DNA of 49,061 nt from Intoshia linei. Its lineage: Eukaryota > Orthonectida > Rhopaluridae. Made by a program: the position numbers and the translations under genes. The notes under the pieces were generated by a model. That model had not been told where the DNA came from, ran no database searches, and worked only from the letters and a program-made list of their open reading frames with translations. Below are positions 1 to 12,657 of the stretch, one piece after another (position 1 is the first letter of the stretch; each line of letters starts with the position of its first letter). The DNA is taken from positions 1 to 49,061 of the forward strand of contig LWCA01000130.1 in assembly GCA_001642005.1 (NCBI GenBank), written 5' to 3'.

Positions 1-351
1 TTCAACTGTCCAAAAGTATAATTTATAAAAGCTTTGAATGATTTCAAATTAGTTTTTCAAGCTTGTTTTGGCACTGTCTTAGCAATAGATTAAAAAATTG
101 AAAATTTTCGAAAGAGCTACCTGAACTTAAACATAAGAATCACACCAAAACTACATTCTGTATTTTTTCACATAGCAGATTTCTGTGACCAAAAGAATTC
201 AAGTCTTAGCTATTGGTCTGAACAAGCATCAGAGGCAGTACATGCAAATTTCAAAAAACGTGGAATAAATACTCAGTTTCTCAAGTTAATGTGGATAAAT
301 ATGGTCAGCAGCTCCTAAAATCAGTACAAGACTATGCTAGCAAGCATATCT
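1..351 (+). pseudogene. Decayed DNA-transposon transposase fragment, cut by the window edge
   Basis: The + strand reads as the C-terminal part of a transposase type common in arthropod genomes. Recognisable pieces are a 'TPKLHSVFFHIADFC' segment near 148-190 and 'YWSEQASEAVH' near 208-242. After a frameshift near 260-265 comes 'WNKYSVSQ' and then 'YGQQLLKSVQDY', ending at a TAA near 350. An in-frame TAA near 91 and the frameshift show it is dead. The fragment runs off the left edge of the window, so its start and terminal repeats are not visible. Family membership is judged from the 'FW-SEQASE-VHHDF' style signature; I cannot name the superfamily. Confidence 0.6.
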
Positions 352-835
352 AATAATTTTCTTCTACTAACAATAAATTTTTTAATTTTTTGCTCAATAT
401 TCACTGATACTGAGACTATATATATTAGTATATTATTATATACTATATTATACATATATGCCATTTCAAATAACTTTTACAAGATGTTTGAAGTCTTTCA
501 AAATTAAAAAAATTTGAATTCAAAAGTTTTAAGACATTGAAATCTCCATCTATTTAAATTTTTGGAGAAAAATATACATTTTTGACCTTTACTCAAAAAC
601 GGTACTAAGAATTTTTAAAATACTCCTGAAAGTGTGCCAAATGAGAAAGTGTTGAAATTTTTGATGAGTAATTTTTTTAAACTAAATTTTAGTTCAGACA
701 GGTTGTGGGTAATTATTTAAATACAGCGTAACACACAAACAAAAATCGCGTAGCATATTATATAAGTTAGGATGTAATTAAAAATTTCAGTATTATTCAA
801 ACTGGAAAAATACTGTTGTCTTATACTGTCTATAG

Positions 836-1941
836 CAGGGGTGCACAACGTGCGGCCGTGAGACCGTTTATGTGCGGCCGTGGGCAATACATCTGATTAT
901 TTTACATTACATCATTTTACTTCAAATTGAAAAGTTAAAATGAGATTTTATTCAAGGTCTATTTAAAATATTTTAATCAAAAAGTTACATTCTTGACTTT
1001 GCCCCAGTTTCTTAAATGTTAGCGAATGGCAGACAAAATCAAGGCAGTCACTGATATTTTTTTTATGTCATTATTACTATTTACATATTTTTTATGTTTT
1101 CCACTCTAATGTATCAACAAATCGGTTTCAATGGAACTTTTTTATGTTGTCCAATTATTATTATTATTAATTATTTACCGAAAAATTAATGATTAATGAT
1201 TTTTCAAATTTTTTTAAAATCAGGTTTTTTTTTATGGAATCAAAAGAATTATTGATCTAAAAATTTATTAAAATGGGATTTTTCATAAAAATATTGGTAA
1301 AAGCGATTTTTTTCCTTAAGGGTTGGTAAAATTTGATTTTTTTTTTTTGGAATTAGATAGGGTAGTTTTTATTCTAAAACTTTGGTAAAAATAAATTTTT
1401 AAAAAAAAATATTGGTAAAAAGGGATTTCTTCCTTAAGGGTTGGTAAAATTTTGGTTTTTTCTCATAAGACTATTAAATTGGATGATTTTATGAACTTGT
1501 TAATTAAAAAATAATTAAAATTAATTAAAATTAAATTAAAATATGTTGAAAATTGTAGATTAGACTACAATCATCTAAATTTTCGTATTCACCCATTGGG
1601 GTTACCAGTCATCCCTATGAGAAGCATGCATTAATCCTACTACATTAATACTACTACTATTACTGTATTGCTATTTATTCCGATTCAGATAAATGACAAA
1701 TGTGGTGTTAATTTATATGAGTAAATTAAGGATTAATTTTAATTGAAAATTATTAAGAAACTTGCTGATACAATAATGTATTAAAATTTAAAGAAAACTA
1801 TTTTATTAGACCTATAATTTAGGTCCAGACTCTGAATTCCAGAGTAAACTTTCTCAATGTCAAAGTAAATTTTGTGAGGCCAAGGCACCAATGAGAAAAG
1901 TAGTATTGTGACTGAATTGGTGGAAAGGTTGTGCACCTCTG
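836..1941. mobile_element. Non-autonomous hAT element with perfect 8-bp target duplication
   Basis: The left end CAGGGGTGCACAAC (836-849) and the right end GTTGTGCACCTCTG (1928-1941) are inverted repeats with one mismatch. They are flanked by identical 8-bp direct repeats GTCTATAG at 828-835 and 1942-1949. A CAG..CTG terminus with an 8-bp duplication is the classical hAT signature. The 1.1-kb interior has no intact transposase. It holds AT-rich sequence in which the phrase TTGGTAAAA recurs several times between about 1290 and 1450. It is an internally deleted or MITE-like derivative. Confidence 0.9.
1286..1455. repeat. Degenerate internal repeats inside the 836-1941 hAT element
   Basis: The unit CCTTAAGGGTTGGTAAAATTT occurs near 1314-1334 and again near 1431-1451. 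Other diverged TTGGTAAAA copies lie near 1293, 1380 and 1411. The repeats sit wholly inside the hAT element and resemble subterminal transposase-binding repeats, although that role is inference. Confidence 0.55.
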
Positions 1942-1949
1942 GTCTATAG

Positions 1950-3163
1950 TCTAAATAACTAAATTATACTAAGCTTTAGTTACTAAAGCTGAGTCTAAAT
2001 CTCACTCTCCAAATCTTAAATTAAGAAAATAATAAATGCGTTTAACAGATTTTATTAAACTAAGCTTTAGTTACCAAAGTTGCTCTATAGACAATTAATC
2101 TTCATAAATATAATTTTCACATTGCCTGCTGCACGCAAATTGACTAGATTTCCAATTTATATTATACACTGATATATGGTTTCTATATTAACGCCGTAAT
2201 AGAAAGTAATTATTCTCGCATGGCAATGCGTAGAAAGTAAATTGATGTTCTCATATGAACCAATGAAAATGAAGAATTCTTCTCACTAAACTGTAAAATT
2301 AGTTTATTTCGAAAAATGGTTTTAAAATTTTAATTTATATTTTAAATTAATGGTGAGTTATAGAGGGAATACTGAACAATAAAAATGAAATACATTTTGC
2401 ACATTTTACAAATTATAAATTGACCACGACTAAAAAAGGATTGTTTGTATATACAAATGTAAATAATAAACGTTTTGAAAAATATATAAATCTTGCTTTT
2501 GTATAATTGAAAATTATTTATTATTATGAATTTATATCAATAATTATTTTCGTATTTCTATTTATTATAATAAATTATAGTATAAATTAAATTAAATAAT
2601 ATATAACATTTATTTTTATACATATTAATATTTATTTATACAACGTTTATACTCTAAGAATAATCATCAATCGAGGAATTTTTAAATTTTAAATTAACTT
2701 AGTGCATTATTGTAATATTAAAATTTGAAAAGTTGTTTTTTGTAGATTCTCACATAAAAACAAACAATATGTGAATGTTAGAAGAAATATCATACAATGT
2801 AGTAGAAAATATTTATTTTTTATCGATTCAAAAAGTATATTTTGAATTTATAATTTTTTTTGTGTATGATTATCAATTTTTGAATTTTAAATCTTAATTT
2901 CTACGGGGAAAAAATAATTTTTTTTTTTGAAATTACTGGGACTGTTAGTTTTCTCAATGAATTGATTACACTCAAAGACATTCAAATATTTTCAACTTTT
3001 AATATATTCATAAGTAAACATAAATCATTTAGTTTACATTTTTCTATTTATTAATGATGAAATAAAGCAGCTGAGAAAAAAAAGAGTAGCCTGGTCAGAT
3101 TAAAATGGTAGGACTTGTTACACATTTAAAAATTTTTTGAGTTCCTCTATTCATTGTATAATC
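1950..3163. other. Intergenic, nothing recognised
   Basis: AT-rich sequence with no coding region, tRNA-like structure or clean terminal repeats that I can see. A short related phrase (AAACTAAGCTTTAGTTAC) occurs near 1969 and near 2057, which may be a small local duplication. Confidence 0.5.
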
Positions 3164-3417
3164 CAGCGGTTGCCAAATTTTTTTTTAACGTTACTCTGCT
3201 AGAGTCAAATTTTAAAATAAACTAATTTTCCGTATGTTACCTGAGGTTTAAAAATGAGTAGTGCTCATAGAACACATATTATTAAAAAAATTACAACTAT
3301 AATTAGTTATTAAAAGTAAAAGTCCCTAAAAAATATTAATAATATAATAAAATAACAAATTTAGTCCAGCGTCCCATAAGTTAAAAATTTTTCTACCGCC
3401 CACGTTAGGAATCACTG
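3164..3417. mobile_element. Probable small hAT-type MITE with eroded target site
   Basis: The left end CAGCGGTTGCCAAAT and the right end GTTAGGAATCACTG (inverted: CAGTGATTCCTAAC) follow the hAT terminal pattern CAG.GG/ATT.C.AA. The flanking octamers GTATAATC and ACATACAC match at only about half of positions, so the target duplication has decayed or the boundary is off by a base. It lies just 3' of PRP8. Confidence 0.45.
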
Positions 3418-3557
3418 ACATACACTGTGAGAATAATAATAAAATTATAATTTCAAAGAAATGTAATTCTATTTTAAACGATATTGCAGTTATTGTTTAA
3501 AGATGGATAATGTCAATTTAATTTTGTGAATACAAGGAATTACAAATATCTATTTAA

Positions 3558-3563
3558 TTTTAT
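3558..3563 (-). terminator. Polyadenylation signal for PRP8
   Basis: AATAAA on the minus strand, about 20 nt downstream of the PRP8 stop codon at 3584-3586. It is the first such hexamer after the stop. Confidence 0.5.
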
Positions 3564-3583
3564 TTAAAAATGTAATGTACATA

Positions 3584-6500
3584 TTATGCAAACATGTTTT
3601 CGTTGTCTACAGGTAATACAGCATCCTCAGAGGTTCCAAAATTTAAAAAGTGAGCAGGTCTGTGTACTTCATGATAAAAATTTTTAGGTGTACCAAGTAC
3701 GACATCATAGTGCATATTTACGTCGTGGCGAACTCCTATTTACAACATAAATATAATAGTTCATAATACATTACCCATAAAATTGTAATTCCAGGATACA
3801 TGAGTAGGTATCATGAAAAATCCCAAGAATCTATCACTAAGCAACATTTGGACACGTTCATAGTGAGTAGTCATGTAACCACGTGGATTAGCTCCTTTTT
3901 CAGTATTTGACCGACCCCATTCAAAACCACCAGGTGTAAGTTTGTAGGCAGCAAGAGAACACGACCCAGGCGTAAAACTAGAAACAATTATATACATATT
4001 AAAAACGTATACCTGCATGTCATAATAACTGACTTATCACCGTCCCATGATGGGTTATCTCGCATTATTTTAGCATGCATGGTTATGTCCTGAGGAGAAA
4101 GCTGCGGCAATTCATTCGGCTGAGTGTGAATCCAACCCAACGGTTCATAATCCTATATAAAGTTAAAAATATCCAAATAAATCAAAACCTCTAAATAAGT
4201 ATGCTTTGGTAATTGGTTGGGAACATAAACATTCTGGTGAGTTCCGATCTGAGGAACCATAACAATACATTTAATTTCTTTAACTGATTTATTATCCGGA
4301 GGACTAATTCCATACAAGTACCCACAAATCTGAACACGTAAATCTGAAATTACGATAAATTTTTTCAACAAATTTTTTGGCAATACATATGTATAACTTG
4401 TTTCCTTTAAATCTTCACTACTAACATAAATATGGTTGACTCTGAGATGCAAATTAGTTGAAGAAATTGCTCTAACTCTCCATTCGGTGCGCGAAGAAAA
4501 TATTTGAGCTTCATAATTACTAGTGGTTGTGGAAATAATAGAATCACCATGTTTATTCACGGTTTGCGTAGTAATGGCAGTTATTTGAGATTGCTCCGAA
4601 GATTGCTTTTCTATTTCTGCAATTTTTTGTCGGTCCTGGGAGGGTGCAGTGATTTCCATACCAAGTATAATGTCACGAATTTCCGATTGGGTTAGAGATG
4701 CCACATTAACATTATTTTTTTTACCATAATCAGCCAAAATTAAATCTTTTAATTGAACTTCAATTTTGACCCACTGTTCATCTGTCAAAGAAGGCCAAAC
4801 ATGGTGAGGTTCAACAGTAGTCAGTTTGTCTGGTCTCAATATCAACTTAGCTCTGTCATTATTTACATGCAACGCTCTTAATATGAGAATTAACCTGGAA
4901 AAAGCAGTATAAGAGGAAATAGATTTCAACCAATCATCATAAAGGTTGAATAGTACCATTTGAGGTTCTGTAGCTTTCAAAATTAAATCACCAAATTTTT
5001 CAACTTTCATGCATGCTTGGAAAGGAAGTTGCAATTCACTTCCTTTGATAACAATGTTTGGAAAATCGAGTAAGTGAACTTCTAACGGGTCTAACATACC
5101 TCTACGAGTGACAACAACTTGTTTAGGTTGTTCTTCTACAGGGAGTGATCTAATCAAAGCGGCAACTTCTTCTGCAGTTTTCCATTTGGCAAGTTGACTT
5201 AAACGTTTTTGTCCGGCCCATACAGATGTATGTATAATTTTTAAAAATAGTTGACCTGTCCTAGGATTAAAAATGAATATTGCGCCATTAATTGGTTTTG
5301 TTGTCAAATTACCTTCAAAAGTTTTATGGATTGTGACTCTATAGACATTTGTATCATCCACAAACCAAATTATTTGATTTGAGAAAAGTTCTCCGTAATT
5401 TTGGGATGATAAATAAGGCTCAGTCGGTTCTGATGAATATAATTGCAAACCTTTTCTAATTCTTTCTCTGAGTACATACAACGCCGGATTGGCTTTCATT
5501 ATTTTTGCCATAGCTTGCTGGATAAGAGGCTTTGTTCCGGGTATCCAATTTCCATAAGCACTGTGTAAATTGTAAGCCATGTCAACAGCAATCAATGCAC
5601 CATAAGGTGAAGGGTAGATACTCATATTATCAGTAGTATAATCCAAAAATTTAGCACGTGCATATCTCTCCACATCATGCGAATCAAAATCTCCCCACCT
5701 AAGCTGAACATCAATCCAATATTTTTGAGTGGTAGAGTTATCCATCGTATCTTTAGTGTCAAATAACAATGAAGGTCTAGAAACATTCCATTTATAAGAG
5801 GAAATTAACAAAATATCAGCACATGAGCTATTCATTTTATAAGATTTTCGAGGGTGTATAGTTTCTTTCTGTACTGTTTCTATACTAAGAGCATCTAATT
5901 CTTGGTCCAATACTTGACACAAATCCATAACTATACTTTCGTGTACTTTTTGCCATAAATGTGCACGGAAAATCTGAATTAAAGAAATTTTCAGAGTAGG
6001 AATTTTACCATGCATGAATATACCAGTTAGGTCAAGTTGTACTTGAAAACCAACATAAACATTTGCGCGATTAATTGTAGGAGACCACCATAGTGTAAAA
6101 CGTCGATTTGGTATTTGATTTAATCCAGCCCTTTGTGCATTTGTAAGTTTTTTAAATTTCATAGATTCTTCAAAGCCACTTGCTTTTTCCCAAAACAAGC
6201 CCTCCCATGTTGGAAAGTATGTTCCCTTAAACAAAGTATGCTCTAATATTCCTTCTACGCCACCAAGTGCTTGTATCATATCGGTTCGGTAATTATTTAA
6301 ATTCCACAATTTTCCGTCGTGTCGTTGGTGAGTCCACCAGAATGGATTTTGTCGTAAAACTTGATATTGTTTAAAATCTGTACGTACACGCCAACCCTTA
6401 TCATATGCCAAAGTATGTCTATCAACTTGAAACAAAGTGTTTATTCTTGGAATGCCTCTATCCCAACTGTCTTCCAAGTCTTCTAAAGTGAGACGTCTAT

Positions 6501-9500
6501 TCTGTGCATTCGCTTCTTGACGTTTCAAAGCATATTCGGCCCAAACACGCTGAGAATCAATAAACTCACTTTCCCAGGGCATGATATATCTGTACAAATT
6601 AGGAATTAATTGATCTTCATCGTGAGTCATACCTGATCTAAAATGGGTTATTCCAGTATCGGTTTGTTTAGACCACCTTAGATCCGAAGTAGGTATCAAT
6701 ACGTGACCCATACTCAACATACCAAGACCACCTAGTTCTTTAGGTGTATAAAATACAACGGGTGGAAATCTACTAGGCATTTTAGAATTGAGACCAATTT
6801 TTATTCTAGTTTGAATTTTATTTTCACATTTAACCAATAAATCTAATAATTCTTGAGTGTTTACTACAGCCTCTCTGAAATAAGTCATTAGTCCAATAAG
6901 AGAGGTATTCCATTTGTTCACAATTTTTGTAAAAGTAGTAGACCCTGATGCCATCAAAATTTGTCTTACTCTGTTATGAAATCTTTGAAGTGATTCATCA
7001 TCAACTCGCAAAAAGCATTGAGCTGTACGTTCCTTTGTTACTTCATTTTGTAAATTCCATACACCGTCCCTATGAGCAAATTCCTCATACGTCATTCTAC
7101 ATTTTGGTAATATGCGACATTCAAAGCCAGACATATTGAACAGTAAATTCGGATTGTCTTTACTATAAATTGAAACAAAATTAGAATTCCAGTTTATCGT
7201 TGTAATTGAACGTGGCAATCGGTTTTTCATATCCCAAAACACTGCTCGCCCCAAATTTACATCATGCTTCATAAGTCGCATACGAGCGTCCCGTGGCCAA
7301 CATTTCTTATTATTGTATCCAACAATATTTTCATTGTTGGGATCGGGGTGTTCAGTTAAATAGCGTTGTATCAAATCCTTAGCTTCATCTGCAGTAAATT
7401 TAAAAAGTATATGTAGTCGGTCAATATATCTGGAATAAAGACGTACGGGATGGACTTGTTCGGTTTCGATATCCTTATAAGTAAGAAAATCATTGGGCAT
7501 TTGAGGAGGACCTGCCATTTGTGAAGCACGTTGTAATCCGAGTAAAAGTAAATCTAGAACTAAACCATAATACTGAACTATAAAAGACGCGTACTGTAGA
7601 CCTCTAATTATTCCATAAGAATTAGTGTGATTCATATCCTTATAATTTATAACTATGTTATTCTTGGCAGTCATATAATCAGCTATATTGTGATCGACAA
7701 TAAGTCGCAACAATCTATTTAGAAGAGTTAAGTCAATTTTTTCCGTTACTTTTTCAAATTTTGTGTCCATCATGACAACACATTCACCATCATTAGTTTC
7801 CCAAATTTCTTGTAAATTATTAATACCCTGACACCATTTGTACACAAGCAATGGTGGAGGTTCTGAATCGGACGGTTTTATCCACGGAGGAAACAACCTT
7901 CTTTTATCAGCTTCGTACCATAAATACTGATCCAAATATGCATCAGTGATTTTTTCAAGAGGTTCTACTTCATAAATGGGTAAAAGATGGCTGTACAAAT
8001 CCATAAACTCGACGCCTATTTCTTTAAAAGCTCTCTGAGTAAGCAAATGTCGTTTGATTCTGGATAGTGCTTCATGAGGGTTGTCATATGCCTGTTCAAT
8101 TAAACCCAATTCTTCACGTTGAGCCTGATTTAATCTATTCTTAACACTATATGCTTCTTTTAACCTTTCCAAACACAAAATAAGTAACTTTGTGTCATGT
8201 TTATACGAAAGCGGAGGAAAAGGTATCGGAGAAAATCTACGACTTTCTAACCAATGCACAGTTGTAGTATATATTGCAACAGCTTCTTCTGCAGATATGT
8301 AGGGACCATCTTTTAAATAGTTGTGTTGTCTCTCTTGCTCTGCCTTTAGATATAATCTGGTGAGTCGTCCTAAATTTTTTTTACACACCGTTTTATCTAC
8401 CGTAGCTCCTCTTCGAATTCGTTCTCTGTTATAATGTGCTGTATTTGTCCACCAATCTGCTTTAGCTTTGACATATCTCAAAATAATATTTTCAATAGGA
8501 ATGGGTAGCCCAGGCACCTTCCAAGGTATATTAGCTTTCCAGCAACGCCAAGCTTCACTCAAATGCTGCAATATCGTTCTAGCTTTATTATGCTTGATAC
8601 CTTCTGGCATCATGTCCAGTATATCGTGCATTACTGCGGCTCTTAATTCTAAATCATAGTGACTTTCTACTCTTTGTTTCGTCACAGTTTTAGCAACGCC
8701 TTTGGAATGACGACCCTCGAATTGTCTGGACAATAAATTTCCTAACCATCTTTCCAATAATGGAGTGATGCCTCTCATAAAAAACAACCAAACCCTCCAC
8801 ATCGGTGCCCAAAATCCTACACCTGGTCCTTTACCAACGCTACCGGTATTAAATCTATAGTATATGACATGCTTCAAATCTTTGCACATCCTAATTTGTT
8901 TCATGAGTTTGTATTTATATCTGTACATCCCAGTTAATTGACCGACGTGAGAGAATATGTATTGAATACCATCAGCCAGCTGAAAAGCATCAACGTTACC
9001 TAACCTATACTGTACTTGGCTGTCCACAAGAAGTTTAGTCAAACGTAATATTTCACGACATAAGTGGAAAGCATTCCCAAACCTAGACTTTTTTCGTTCC
9101 TTAGTGGTCAAAGTTTTAACTGGCTTAAGGTTAAAATTGTAATCAAGATGAAGATAATTTAAATTTTTTCTATGAATAAGTAAATTCAACATATTATAGC
9201 CTTGACGACATACTTGTAAACCAGCTTCGACCCAGTCAATTTGAGTTGTTTGAAAAAATTTTGTAGATTTGAAGGATCTGAATAAGTATCTTCTTTTTTG
9301 AGATTTTGGTGGTCGTTTGTGCAAGCGATTTAGTACAAAATATTTCAAAAGTTTTTGATAGGATACACGGACTTTGACAGGCATACCTGAAGGACAATGT
9401 TCAGAGTACCAATTGTTTATCAATGGTATATCTATGGCTCTTCGAGTTCGATGAGATCGCATATTGAATGGTCTAGGTGCCCATAATAAAGCAATTCCAT

Positions 9501-12500
9501 TTGAAGTATTTTCGCTGTAGAGATTGTCATGCGACAAAAGTGTTCTAAAACCCTGAGGTAGAATAAATTCTTCATCGTCTTGCGATTCGAGAGCATCTAA
9601 TGTTCGAACGTTGTGGCGTTGGGTAATTGGATTTATCAAAGGGTCGAAATAAAATGCTGGCAAATCTGGATCTTCCGTTTTAATAAAAACAACATTTGGA
9701 GTGTGATATCTAAGAATATAAAATATATAATATACCAATCTTACTTTGATATTTGAACTTGAAAGGGTATACTATTATACAAATAGGGAAAAGCGATTCT
9801 ATATTCTGTTCTGATTGGTTGTCTAATAATTATTTTGTTTATATCATTGAATTCATTCCAATCCTCATCTCTAAAATCAGATAAATAACAAAATTAGACT
9901 AAAAATACTCCATGTTTTTCGATTTAACCAACGGTTCAAATTTTGGTCCACCAGGGATGGCCATGTTGAGAGCTTTGGCAGTAAAGAATGACTTTAAATC
10001 GAAGAGATAAAAGTAGTTGTCGTCTACCAAGTCTGTAAGGAGTTGATTTGAAAGTCGGTAAAGTGTTGAAATTTGATTTAAGGAAAGAAACCATTTTCGG
10101 TAAGAAGTTCCGTTTACATGTCTAAATATAAATAGTAATTTAGTGCACCATAAGTTATAGTTTAAATTATTTAAATTAACATATACACTGTGTAATGATA
10201 ACAATTACAACTGAATAAGGATTCTTAACCTTTTTTTACGAGCGTCTCCATTTTAAAATTAAAAAATTATTTACGACCCCACTATATTTTATTACTGACT
10301 ATATATAATTCAAATTTATTGAGTGCTGAAAAGATAAAAATCTAAATACAGGTAACCCGAGATTAGTGCAGTTAATCAATAGTAAATTAAAACCGCACTA
10401 ATCGAAGGTTACCTGCATATTATACATTTTTCAATGTCATTTTGATGTTTTTGGTGGAAATAGTTCAAAATTAGTATTTATATTGTAGACAATGGTTCTC
10501 AACGGTGAGCTAAGTGCCTCCCAGAGGAGAAATTATTTTAATTTAATTGTGTAGTGTGCAAAATATTTAACTTTAAAATAGGATTAGTGACTGTCATATA
10601 GATAATTTACAGATATGCACAAAATTATGACATAATGTATAAGTTAAAATTTAGTCATGAATGAACTGATTGGGGAGGAATTATAAAAAAGGTTGAGAAT
10701 CACTGTTGTAGACACTGCAATGGGGACTTGTTGATATAATAATAAATAATTGAATAAAATCACTTGATTTTAAAAATCTATTCGGTGAATCCAAAATGAA
10801 TCGTTTAATTTATTAACAAAATAGCATTAATTTATTTTATTTTATTAGTTATGATTTTTGCAAATTGAAAATTAAATTGGAGAATGATTTAAATCATTTA
10901 TCAATGAAAAATAAATTTCTTTTAATTAGGCTTGTATACACAAATACATGGAATATAACGAAATAAGTATATCTATGCAATATACTACGTACAATATAGC
11001 ACAAAATTCGAAAAAAACCAATGCGTATATTGGTGTCAATGATTATTAGAAATTTGAGATAAAACGTTGCAATTAGTAAGTCTGGTAAATTAACCTAATT
11101 TGCATTAAAGCAGATTTTACTAGATAAAACAAAAATAAAGCTACAATATAAAAGCAAACATTACAATTTTTACAAGATAATCAATAGTCATATGTTTACA
11201 CATAGAAAGATGATCATTACTAATGAAACTAAAATTTAACAAAGTAGTATAACAAAAAATAATTCACTCACATTAGAAATATGGGAATAAAAAGAGAACT
11301 GTTCGTAAAAAAACTAGACGAACATTTTCATTGTGGTATTTGCTTAGATGTATTCGAAAAAACCACCATATGTTGTTGTGGTCACAGCTTTTGTCAAGAA
11401 TGCATTTATAAGTGGGCCACAAAAACCGACAAAAAAGAGTACAAACTGAAAATAACGTGCCCTACGTGTAGACAATCCATATCACGTGATTTCTACCCAG
11501 TGTTAACCGTGGATAGTATAATAAATAGTCAAAATGTTCATTGTCAATATCAAAAGTTAGGATGTAAATCTATATTCAAACACTACGATTGGGACAAGCA
11601 CAATTGTACTTACACAGCTAAAAAAAATCAATTGTGTCGTAAATCTCTAAGAAAAGATTTGGACATAATAGAATCATGTATTGAACGATTGGAGGAAAAC
11701 ATTGTACTCATACGAGAGCAAATAAAAAAGACAACAGATCTTATCAAACTAAACGGAAATCAGTTACTAGTATTCAAAACACAAGTAGAACTGTCTGACA
11801 GTTAAGCAAAATAAAAAATACTTTGAATCCAATAGTGGTTTATGATGATAAAACCATTTAAAAACAGATTTATCCTCATTTTCATCCAAAGGAATTTGAA
11901 TCGCTTCTAACGGTTCAGCATCCAAAACATTATCTCCGTAATCAAGAGGTGGTTCTTCGTCATCAAAAGGTGGAAATCTCATCCTCTTAAAATGACGCCT
12001 ATCTCTTTTTTCACGTCTCATCATAATCCACATAGTTCTATAAAAATAAATTTTTAATTACAATGATTGTTACCCCCATTGTGCCAAATATACTGGTTCG
12101 ACGATCCAAGGAATTTCATTGACAAACGTTATAGCACCAGTGACATGATACAGTACGTTCACATCTCGGATTTGTTCCCATGGCATAGGCATATTCTCTA
12201 GTAATTTCATAATTGCATGTGGCATGTATTTCAGTGCACTAATTCATAATTTATAAAAATAGTATTTTTTTATACCCCAAGTAAACTCTTTTATCGTGTC
12301 TAAATTTTCGACTTGTCAAATCGCCATGATCCTTTATAATCTTTCTCACATGTTCAGGTGGCATATCTTCTTTCTGTATGTCTACATATCCAAATTTTCT
12401 TTTCTCGCTGTATTTTTGTGACTGCAATTGCTGCCATTTTTGCGCTGTATTAAAATTAGAAAAATTTATAAATTACAAACATTTTTCTTGAAGCTGAATA

Positions 12501-12517
12501 TCATTTAATTGTCTCAT
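3584..12517 (-). CDS. Prp8: PRP8, U5 snRNP core spliceosome protein (complete, 10 exons, 2313 aa)
   Basis: PRP8 is the scaffold around the spliceosome active site. Identification is certain: nearly the whole protein aligns with animal PRP8, including the N-terminal, reverse-transcriptase-like, linker, endonuclease-like, RNase H-like and C-terminal MPN/Jab1 regions. Exons (transcript order): 12481-12517, 12276-12444, 12074-12238, 11822-12037, 9909-10121, 9745-9870, 4189-9709, 4013-4152, 3775-3977, 3584-3735. They total 6942 nt, an exact frame. Eight of the nine introns are 35-39 bp; the exception (10122-11821) is 1.7 kb. The start ATG at 12515-12517 gives an N-terminus shorter than the human one, beginning next to the conserved 'LQEK..KWQQLQ' motif; a stop lies just upstream in frame. 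The 5.5-kb exon is the longest open stretch in the window. A RING gene and two repeat elements lie in the long intron. Confidence 0.98.
10349..10415. repeat. 67-bp fold-back element in PRP8 intron 4
   Basis: The left arm CAGGTAACCCGAGATTAGTGC pairs with the right arm GCACTAATCGAAGGTTACCTG with few mismatches around a loop of about 25 nt. The arm sequence resembles termini of Tigger/pogo-type MITEs. A TA precedes the left arm, but the right flank is CATA, so the TA duplication is not clean. Confidence 0.55.
10491..10705. mobile_element. Short hAT MITE in PRP8 intron 4
   Basis: The ends AATG.GTTCTCAAC-like (left) and GTTGAGAATCACTG (right) are inverted repeats, flanked by identical octamers TTGTAGAC at 10483-10490 and 10706-10713. 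The left terminus has lost one base of the expected CAGTG. At about 215 bp with no coding capacity, this is a MITE. It inserted into the long intron of PRP8. Confidence 0.8.
11281..11805 (+). CDS. RING-finger / TRAF-type zinc-finger protein, nested in a PRP8 intron (174 aa)
   Basis: Single-exon ORF with its own ATG. Residues about 18-63 form a C3HC4 RING finger: a CGIC pair, then CGHSFCQEC, then CPTC. Residues about 86-110 carry a TRAF-type zinc-finger pattern (C..., GCK, H, C), and residues 125-165 look coiled-coil. This order is that of NRDP1/RNF41- and TRAF-like E3 ubiquitin ligases. The gene lies entirely inside PRP8 intron 4 on the opposite strand, and its stop is only 16 bp from the PRP8 exon at 11822. 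Transcripts of the two genes must therefore overlap. The ring cysteines and histidine are intact, so it should fold. The substrate is unknown, and I cannot assign orthology. Confidence 0.8.
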   Translation: MGIKRELFVKKLDEHFHCGICLDVFEKTTICCCGHSFCQECIYKWATKTDKKEYKLKITCPTCRQSISRDFYPVLTVDSIINSQNVHCQYQKLGCKSIFKHYDWDKHNCTYTAKKNQLCRKSLRKDLDIIESCIERLEENIVLIREQIKKTTDLIKLNGNQLLVFKTQVELSDS

Positions 12518-12620
12518 ATTATTTTAATACATGAACTGATGATTAAGTTTATATTTTCGAGTGATAAATTATAAATGTGTACTTTATTACTATGCATATT
12601 ATATGGTTACGCAAAAAAAA

Positions 12621-12626
12621 TTTATT
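12621..12626 (-). terminator. Polyadenylation signal for the calmodulin-like gene
   Basis: AATAAA on the minus strand, about 32 nt downstream of the stop at 12658-12660. It lies in the 140-bp gap between this gene and the PRP8 start. Confidence 0.45.
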
Positions 12627-12657
12627 TAAATTGAAAATACGATACATGAAATGGACA

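Noticed and set aside
4504-8659. Plus-strand open frames of about 60 codons within the PRP8 region
   Set aside because: They are antisense to strongly conserved PRP8 coding sequence and have no recognisable similarity.
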